Shown piece by piece: positions 6,628 to 11,575 of a DNA stretch of 11,575 nucleotides. The stretch covers positions 1-11,575 of the forward strand of contig PIVQ01000169.1 in assembly GCA_003354055.1 (NCBI GenBank), given 5' to 3'. The number at the start of each line of letters is the position of its first letter. The first letter of the stretch is position 1. A model generated the notes under the pieces. The model saw nothing but the letters and a program-made list of their open reading frames with translations. It had not been told where the DNA came from and ran no database searches. The translations under genes and the position numbers were made by a program. The stretch is from Desulfobacteraceae bacterium (lineage in GTDB: Bacteria; Desulfobacterota; Desulfobacteria; Desulfobacterales; Desulfobacteraceae).

Positions 6628-7467
6628 ATGACATCAACATCAATAAAACCAACAAATCAACCATTAGTAGGTATTTTAGGACATGGGGAAATCGGTTCTT
6701 CATTACACAAAGTTTATGACTTAGTTAATTATACTAATGTTGTAGTAAGAGACCCATACGCAGGAATTCATGATACATTATCAGAATGTGATATGATTAA
6801 TGTATGTATTCCTTTTTTCGGTTATGATAAATTCGTAACAGCATTAAAAGAATTAAACTTAAAGAAAGGATGTATTATTATTATTCAATCAACAATTGGT
6901 ATTGGTACTACAGATAAAGTACAAGAAGATATTCCAGATTGTATATGTGTCCAATCACCAGTTCGTGGTGTTCATCCACGTTTAACTGAAGGTATGTTAG
7001 TATTTGATAAATATATGGGTGTTTCTGAAAAATATTTTTCAAATGAAAAAGTAACATCTTATATTAAAAATCACTTATTATCATTAAATATGAAACCAGT
7101 TATGTGTCGTGCTAGAGAATCAGAATTAGCAAAAGCAGTATCAACGACTTTATATGGAGTTAATATCGCAGCAATTAATGATGTATTCTTAATGTGTCAA
7201 AAATATGAAGTTGATTTTGATACAGTTTTTACAAAATGGCAAAAAGGTTATAATGATGGTTATACTAAATTAGGAAAACCAAATGTATGTAGACCAGTTC
7301 TTACACCAATTCCAAAAAATGATGAAGGAAAACAATTGATAATGGGGCATTGTGTAATACCAAATTCAGTTATCTTAAAGAATATGGGTCATCATGATAT
7401 TGCAGATTATGTATTAAGATATGCTGATGAGTCAAACTTAAAACACGTAACTGGAGCAAAACATTAA
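6628..7467 (+). CDS. Short UDP-glucose/GDP-mannose dehydrogenase-family oxidoreductase (279 aa)
   Basis: Residues 13-24 form a Rossmann NAD-binding loop (GILGHGEIGSSL; G18, G20 and G23 of GxGxxG). MINVCIPFF (56-64) and IIIIQSTIGIGTT (83-95) follow, matching the VCVPTP and STVPVGT motifs of nucleotide-sugar dehydrogenases. Then come SPVRGVHP (110-117) and the central helix ESELAKAVSTTLYGVN (164-179), which carries the conserved Lys and Asn. MGHCVIPN (239-246) matches the GGHCIP motif with the catalytic Cys (C242). Known members oxidise UDP-glucose or related sugars to uronic acids with two NAD. The usual C-terminal UDP-binding domain is missing: 279 residues against about 390-450. Phage-type short members of this family also exist. 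Next to a HAS-like gene, UDP-glucuronate supply is an attractive role, as in chloroviruses, but the truncation leaves the substrate open. The product is soluble, with no membrane segment. Start chosen 38 bases after an early octamer. Confidence 0.8.
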   Translation: MTSTSIKPTNQPLVGILGHGEIGSSLHKVYDLVNYTNVVVRDPYAGIHDTLSECDMINVCIPFFGYDKFVTALKELNLKKGCIIIIQSTIGIGTTDKVQEDIPDCICVQSPVRGVHPRLTEGMLVFDKYMGVSEKYFSNEKVTSYIKNHLLSLNMKPVMCRARESELAKAVSTTLYGVNIAAINDVFLMCQKYEVDFDTVFTKWQKGYNDGYTKLGKPNVCRPVLTPIPKNDEGKQLIMGHCVIPNSVILKNMGHHDIADYVLRYADESNLKHVTGAKH

Positions 7468-7492
7468 ATGAATTAATCAAATAATCAAACTT

Positions 7493-7523
7493 ATTTTAAT
7501 ATGTATATTAAATATATTAAAAT
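7493..7523 (+). terminator. 10-bp hairpin after the dehydrogenase gene
   Basis: ATTTTAATAT (7493-7502) pairs perfectly with ATATTAAAAT (7514-7523) across an 11-base loop, 25 bases after the stop codon. All pairs are A/T, but the perfect match and position fit a viral transcript end signal. Confidence 0.5.
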
Positions 7524-7618
7524 TAAATGATTTATTACAATAAGAAACTTATTATTATTGAAAATGAAGAAAAAATTATAAAGGAATAATGAATTAAAAA
7601 ATTATTTTTTTCCAAATT

Positions 7619-7626
7619 AAAATTGA
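7619..7626 (+). promoter_or_regulatory. Early promoter octamer AAAATTGA for the division-1-type chitin synthase
   Basis: Exact AAAATTGA ending 45 bases before the ATG at 7672, at almost the same spacing as in front of the HAS-like gene. Confidence 0.65.
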
Positions 7627-7671
7627 AATTAATATATTAATATAAACTATATTAAATAAATTATTTATTAA

Positions 7672-9918
7672 ATGAATATTCAAACATATATTACAAGAAC
7701 ACTAGATAGTCGTCCTTCTGAAAGAGGAAATTATTTTACATTGCCTTCAGAAAAAGATTGTTTATGTGTAATCATTCCATTTTTCAATGAGGAAAAGAAT
7801 GAACTAGAAGCAACTTTAAAATCGTTATATTATGGATTTAAATATTTATGTAAAATGAAAAAAGAATGGGAAAATAGAAAAATGAAAATATTAATTATTC
7901 AAGATGGTTGGTATAAAGCATCTGAATCAATGAAAGAATATTTAAAAGAGTTATTCCCAAAACAAATAAATAATAAAGATTGGTGGGATCATTATAAAGA
8001 ATTTACAGATTATGACCCAAAAATAGATGGTTCTGTAACATATATATTTGAAAAAGAACAAAAAATATGTATAAATAATAGTGATGCTCCTGTGAGAGAA
8101 ACACCAAAATATTTAGACATATCAATGATAATAAAAATAGATAATAGAAAGAAACATAATTCTCATGAGTGGTTTATGGGAAGAGGTGGTTTTGGTGAAA
8201 CAATGAAAGGAAAATATTTATTTTGCACAGATGCTTTTACAATGTTTCATAATGCTTGTTTATATCATTTAGTAAATCATTTAGATAATAATCCATCATC
8301 TTCGGTTGCGACTGGAAGGCAAAGAGTTATGACAAAAAAACAACAACAAACAGATGAATATTTATTCTCATTATCAACAATACTAAGAAATGTGCAATTA
8401 TTTGATTTTGAAACTTCTAATGCCGTTTATAATGGAGCTTTTGGTTTAGGAGGTTGTTTACCAGTTATTCCTGGACCTTGTGGTTTATATCGTGCATCAG
8501 ATATTTTACAAAATAATGTAAGAGATTGGTATTTTGATATTGTAAATCAAGAACCAAGTCAAACAGGTTTAGTATTAGGTAATTTAAGAATTGCGGAAGA
8601 TAGAATCTTATCATATTCAGTTGTATTAAAAACACAAGAAGAAAGAAAAATGGCATTTGTTCCAATGGCAGTATTTTATTTTGAAGCAGAATTAGAATTA
8701 GAAAGATTTTTATTACAACGAAGACGATGGATAAATGGTTCTGTAGCAGGTTATATATATTTATTAATAACAGAACGACAACATATTTTAGGATGGAGAA
8801 CAAATATATTACGCAAAACATATATATGGTTATTATTAATGTGTCAATTTATAACATACTTTATCGTTTCATTATCACCAGCATTTTCAATAACTGTATT
8901 TTATTATTCATTATCATATGTATTATCATTTTCATCAATGAATTATATAACAAATGAAACAGTTACTGTATTATCTACGGCTGGTGTTTGGTTATTATTC
9001 TTTTTACATTTTTATATACATAAAAAAGAAAAGTTTAATTTTAAAGTAATATATGCGATATTGATATTTTCAATAGCAACATCTGTATTATCAGCCATAT
9101 CAATGATATTATATATAATTGCTAATGATATTGGAAATCCAATTACTTATATATTATTTAGTGGAAATCCAGCATTATATTTAATTTCTCTTGTCTTATT
9201 ATTACCGTTTGTAAATTCAATATTGATATCTGGTAGATTACATAGTTTGTGGTATATGATAAAGTCATTCCCACATTACTATTTATTTTCACATATGTTA
9301 ATATCTGGATTTGGAAGTTATTCTTTTTCGCGAACATGGGATTTAACATGGGGTAATCGTCCTACAAGTGAAATGGAATCTGGAACAACAGAAGAAGAAT
9401 TAAATATTGTAAAAAAAATATTCAAGGAAAAAAGTAAGAATGGAATATATCTAATATTATTTTTAAATATTCTATTATTTTTCTCACCAACAATTTTACA
9501 ATTATCTGTTGCAGGAACATTTTTTTCAGTAGCAATAATTCAAATAGTATTTTCATTTATTTATTTATTATTAAAATTACCAACAAAATTAAAATATGTA
9601 TTTAATTATGCAAAACATAATGTTTCACAATTAGAAATGGTAAAAGAAGATGGTGAAGAATATAGATTAAAACAATCTTCTTTAGAGAATAGTATAGAAA
9701 CTCCAGAAGAAACTCCAGAAGAAACTCCAGAAGAAACTCCAGAAGAAACTCCAGAAGAAACTCCAGAAGAAATTATAATAGAAATAGAAGAAACTCCAGA
9801 AGAAATTATAATAGAAATAGAAGAAATATCTAAGGAATCTAATAATGATATAAATCAACAAGAAATGCAACATTTACGCATGATAATACAAGAAAAACTT
9901 ATTCAACGTTACGATTAG
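7672..9918 (+). CDS. Chitin synthase, division-1 (class I/II) type, with TPEE-repeat tail (748 aa)
   Basis: Processive GT2 enzyme expected to polymerise UDP-GlcNAc into chitin at a membrane. The catalytic domain comes first (residues 30-360) without leading membrane helices, as in the core of fungal class I/II and oomycete enzymes. Motifs: CVIIPFFNEE (32-41), IIQDGW (75-80), SHEWFMGRGG (164-173), CLPVIPGPCGLYR (262-274), LRIAEDRILSY (305-315), the QRRRWINGS signature (349-357) and TWGNRP (559-564). At the metal site the sequence is CTDAFT (185-190), so the DxD seen in oomycete enzymes (TDADT) becomes DAF; fungal enzymes have DVG there. Membrane helices follow at about 383-405, 433-449, 456-485, 497-519, 593-612 and 614-636. 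The cytosolic tail has six perfect ETPE units (676-699), two EIIIEIEE blocks and a charged end. A chitin synthase is well supported; the class is judged from motifs. It is distinct from the other two synthases here, so not a recent duplicate. Confidence 0.92.
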   Translation: MNIQTYITRTLDSRPSERGNYFTLPSEKDCLCVIIPFFNEEKNELEATLKSLYYGFKYLCKMKKEWENRKMKILIIQDGWYKASESMKEYLKELFPKQINNKDWWDHYKEFTDYDPKIDGSVTYIFEKEQKICINNSDAPVRETPKYLDISMIIKIDNRKKHNSHEWFMGRGGFGETMKGKYLFCTDAFTMFHNACLYHLVNHLDNNPSSSVATGRQRVMTKKQQQTDEYLFSLSTILRNVQLFDFETSNAVYNGAFGLGGCLPVIPGPCGLYRASDILQNNVRDWYFDIVNQEPSQTGLVLGNLRIAEDRILSYSVVLKTQEERKMAFVPMAVFYFEAELELERFLLQRRRWINGSVAGYIYLLITERQHILGWRTNILRKTYIWLLLMCQFITYFIVSLSPAFSITVFYYSLSYVLSFSSMNYITNETVTVLSTAGVWLLFFLHFYIHKKEKFNFKVIYAILIFSIATSVLSAISMILYIIANDIGNPITYILFSGNPALYLISLVLLLPFVNSILISGRLHSLWYMIKSFPHYYLFSHMLISGFGSYSFSRTWDLTWGNRPTSEMESGTTEEELNIVKKIFKEKSKNGIYLILFLNILLFFSPTILQLSVAGTFFSVAIIQIVFSFIYLLLKLPTKLKYVFNYAKHNVSQLEMVKEDGEEYRLKQSSLENSIETPEETPEETPEETPEETPEETPEEIIIEIEETPEEIIIEIEEISKESNNDINQQEMQHLRMIIQEKLIQRYD
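9697..9768 (+). repeat. 12-base tandem repeat, six perfect units (ETPE)
   Basis: GAAACTCCAGAA occurs six times in frame without a change, coding for ETPE x6 in the tail of the chitin synthase. A second in-frame repeat follows, EIIIEIEE at 9769-9792 and again at 9802-9825, separated by one more TPE. Perfect DNA identity suggests recent slippage and probable length variation between strains. Confidence 0.95.
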
Positions 9919-9952
9919 GAATGATAGTTTAGAAATTACAATTATATTTTTT

Positions 9953-9960
9953 AAAATTGA
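9953..9960 (+). promoter_or_regulatory. Early promoter octamer AAAATTGA for the anchored deacetylase
   Basis: Exact AAAATTGA ending 34 bases before the ATG at 9995. Its last five bases are part of an inverted repeat that closes just before the ATG. The paralogous deacetylase at 4609 lacks the octamer. Confidence 0.65.
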
Positions 9961-9994
9961 ATATTTAAATATATTATATATATATATATTCAAT
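9956..9994 (+). repeat. Inverted repeat bracketing an AT run, between chitin synthase and deacetylase
   Basis: ATTGAATAT (9956-9964) pairs perfectly with ATATTCAAT (9986-9994), enclosing a 21-base AT-only stretch including (TA)n. It lies 38 bases after the chitin synthase stop and ends one base before the next ATG. It may be the transcript end signal of the upstream gene, overlapping the promoter of the downstream one. Confidence 0.4.
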
Positions 9995-11413
9995 ATGTTT
10001 AAATTATTATTTATAACACTTACATTAATCAAAGGACGACCATTGTATATGGATTACCAAGTTCAAGAAGATTATATACCAATTATAGTTTATCATCAAA
10101 TCGGTGATGAAACAAAAGATTATATGATAAAAATAGAAGATTTTAGAGATCAAATTGAATATTTAACAGATAATTCAAATTGTAATTGGATTACAATAGA
10201 AACTTTATCAGAATATGTTGAAACACAACAAAAAATACCAACGAATGCTTGTTTATTAAATTTTGATGATGGAACTAGTCAACAATATCATAATGTATTA
10301 TGCACATTAAATACTTATAAAATTCCAGCAACATACTATATAGAAACAAGAAATGTTGATGATATTTACGATTATTATTTAAAATGGGATGAAATCTATA
10401 AATTAAATGATATTGGTCATGACATTGAACCTCATTCATTAACGCATCCACATTTATCTACTTTAAACTATGAAGAACAAAAATATGAAATTTTACAATC
10501 CAAAATAGATTTAGAAAATAAAAATATAACAGTAAAATCATTTTCTTATCCATATGGAGATTTTGATGAAAACACACTTGATATTTTAAGAAAATCTGAT
10601 TATGTATTAGCACGAGATATTGAACAAATCACTAGTTGGAAAGAAAAGAGATCACCAGTTATTAGTTTTAATGATGATTATATGTTACATTACTATTACA
10701 TAGAAACAGGAAGATTAAGTGGAGAAGAATTATTAGATATAATAAAATATACAGGATGGTGGCAATTTGAAGATAATTATAAGAAAATAAATGATTATTA
10801 TGGAACAATTAATGAATATCACGATAAGCTTCCAACAGATACAAGTTATTCTGTATTAGCATTAAATAATCTAAATGATGAAATATCAACACAATTCATA
10901 ACAAAATATGAAGGAAGTTTTACATTAGATGTTTTAGTATATAACTCTACAATAGATATATCATTTATTATAAAAATTGATGATGTTACATATTATCCAC
11001 AATCACATGATTTTGGAAGTTATGATAGTTTAAAATATACAATAGAAAGGTATGATTATTATAATTTTTATATAAATATTCCTTCATTATCAGCAGGAGT
11101 TCATACTATAAATATTGTTAATACACTAGGTGAAAATCTATATTTAGATAAGTTTCGTTTATTTTCAGATGTAAATCAAGATTTTGAAGTTGAATCTTAT
11201 TACAAAGAGTGTGATATAGAAAATGATGATTATTGTATTTGTCAAGATATAGTCCACGATAATCCTTGGTTATCCGTAGAAAAAATTGATATAATATGGT
11301 GGATTGTTTTAATAATATTTGTTTTACTTGTTATTATTGGATATCTCCGTTCAATATGTGCTCGGGCACCAGATAAAAATAAATGTAAAGAGTGTAATGA
11401 TAATATAGTTTAA
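9995..11413 (+). CDS. Membrane-anchored CE4 polysaccharide deacetylase (472 aa)
   Basis: Paralog of the deacetylase at 4609, alignable almost without gaps over the first 415 residues. The post-signal stretch MDYQVQEDYIPII is nearly identical in both. It has a hydrophobic leader (1-13), VYH (32-34), NFDDG (89-93), the catalytic His pair in EPHSLTHPH (H147 and H151), SYPYGDF (184-190), and the same jelly-roll-like domain (about 255-395, GWWQFEDNY to YLDKFRLF). The NST glycosylation sequon near residue 317 is also conserved. The expected reaction is de-N-acetylation of a GlcNAc polymer. Instead of Cys-rich repeats, the C-terminus has one membrane helix (431-451, IDIIWWIVLI onward) and a short basic tail with cysteines (CARAPDKNKCKEC). 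This makes a type I membrane protein with the enzyme outside or on the lumenal side. It follows a chitin synthase directly, so nascent chitin is the likely substrate (inference). It has an early octamer, and a strong hairpin follows the stop codon. Confidence 0.9.
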   Translation: MFKLLFITLTLIKGRPLYMDYQVQEDYIPIIVYHQIGDETKDYMIKIEDFRDQIEYLTDNSNCNWITIETLSEYVETQQKIPTNACLLNFDDGTSQQYHNVLCTLNTYKIPATYYIETRNVDDIYDYYLKWDEIYKLNDIGHDIEPHSLTHPHLSTLNYEEQKYEILQSKIDLENKNITVKSFSYPYGDFDENTLDILRKSDYVLARDIEQITSWKEKRSPVISFNDDYMLHYYYIETGRLSGEELLDIIKYTGWWQFEDNYKKINDYYGTINEYHDKLPTDTSYSVLALNNLNDEISTQFITKYEGSFTLDVLVYNSTIDISFIIKIDDVTYYPQSHDFGSYDSLKYTIERYDYYNFYINIPSLSAGVHTINIVNTLGENLYLDKFRLFSDVNQDFEVESYYKECDIENDDYCICQDIVHDNPWLSVEKIDIIWWIVLIIFVLLVIIGYLRSICARAPDKNKCKECNDNIV

Positions 11414-11437
11414 ATAAAATATTTATTAGAAATTTAA

Positions 11438-11468
11438 AATAATATTGTATATATTATATAATATTATT
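11438..11468 (+). terminator. Strong hairpin after the anchored deacetylase
   Basis: AATAATATTGTATA (11438-11451) pairs with TATATAATATTATT (11455-11468) over 14 pairs, one of them G-T, closing a three-base loop. It starts 25 bases after the stop codon and is the best-formed hairpin in the window, a likely transcript end signal by the mimivirus hairpin rule. Confidence 0.6.
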
Positions 11469-11473
11469 ATCAA

Positions 11474-11575
11474 ATGAATAAATTATTTCTAAGAACAATC
11501 AAGAGAAACTTTGTTGATAGAAGATTAATAAATCCAATATGTAAACATTATCAATTAGATATTATGAGACAACCA
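11474..11575 (+). CDS. Unknown protein, N-terminal 34 residues (cut by window edge)
   Basis: From the ATG at 11474 the frame is open to the last base. It begins MNKLFLRTIKRNFVDRR and continues with INPICKHYQLDIMRQP. The piece is basic and not obviously membrane-bound. It starts six bases after the hairpin of the upstream gene, in the same orientation. There is no AAAATTGA upstream. I do not recognise it and propose no function; the codon usage resembles its neighbours, but too little is visible for more. Confidence 0.5.
   Translation, partial: MNKLFLRTIKRNFVDRRLINPICKHYQLDIMRQP

Larger units (their letters stand above)
7468..7671 (+). other. AT-rich spacer without a supported gene
   Basis: These 204 bases hold a hairpin (7493-7523) after the dehydrogenase and an early octamer before the next gene. 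A 20-codon ATG ORF at 7527-7589 is present but not convincing. I see nothing else. Confidence 0.6.

Noticed and set aside
6628..7467. Foreign-looking CGT codons in the dehydrogenase
   Set aside because: Only some arginines use CGT, and the neighbouring genes use it too; not enough to claim recent transfer.
7527..7589. 20-codon ORF (MIYYNKKLIII...) in the spacer after the dehydrogenase
   Set aside because: Too short and low-complexity, directly behind the hairpin and without a promoter motif.
8465..8957. Overlapping ORFs on both strands inside the division-1-type chitin synthase
   Set aside because: The synthase frame carries the catalytic motifs here; the others are out-of-frame shadows.
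9682..9873. Minus-strand ORF with repeated Trp-Ser-Phe-Phe units
   Set aside because: It is the antisense reading of the ETPE repeat in the chitin synthase tail and has no promoter of its own.
10973..11289. Two further AAAATTGA strings (10973-10980 and 11282-11289)
   Set aside because: Both are inside the deacetylase coding region and too far from any start; they show that the octamer alone also occurs by chance in this DNA.
1..11575. Bacterial or plasmid origin, CRISPR array, tRNA genes, insertion sequences
   Set aside because: No ribosome binding sites, no spaced direct repeats, no tRNA-like cloverleaf and no transposase motif were seen; the promoter octamers and hairpin ends fit a giant virus.

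Overview
The window looks like a piece of a giant DNA virus genome of the mimivirus-like group (Nucleocytoviricota, probably Imitervirales). The DNA is very AT-rich, genes are dense and intronless, there are no bacterial ribosome binding sites, and an exact AAAATTGA octamer, the known early promoter motif of Mimivirus and CroV, lies 26-46 bases upstream of five or six of the genes. A/T-only inverted repeats follow most stop codons, in line with the hairpin rule for mimivirus transcript ends. No hallmark virus gene is in the window, so the host lineage is an inference.

Layout: bases 1-531 hold two leftward genes. One is an acidic low-complexity protein cut by the window edge and the other a 79-aa single-pass membrane protein. 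A divergent promoter region (532-646) separates them from a run of rightward genes: a hyaluronan-synthase-like GT2 enzyme (647-2689); a 40-aa membrane microprotein (2757-2879); a chitin-synthase-like GT2 enzyme of division-2 type (2922-4490); a secreted CE4 polysaccharide deacetylase with three 10-cysteine repeats (4609-6546); a short UDP-glucose/GDP-mannose-dehydrogenase-like enzyme (6628-7467); a second chitin synthase, of division-1 type (7672-9918); a second CE4 deacetylase, paralogous to the first but ending in a membrane anchor (9995-11413); and the start of an unknown gene (11474 to the edge).

Together the six large genes form a polysaccharide island. It has three different membrane synthases that by family use UDP-GlcNAc (the HAS-like one also UDP-GlcA), an oxidoreductase of the family that makes UDP-uronic acids, and two extracellular-type enzymes that could de-N-acetylate the product, for example chitin to chitosan. 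Chloroviruses are known to encode hyaluronan or chitin synthases that coat the infected cell. A combined hyaluronan-like, chitin and deacetylation cluster in a mimivirus-like genome is the main discovery candidate. The actual polymers and their location (host surface or virion) cannot be read from the sequence.

Expression may be split. Synthases, dehydrogenase and the anchored deacetylase have the early octamer, whereas the secreted deacetylase and the 40-aa microprotein lack it and share a different upstream element, TTAGCATTT.
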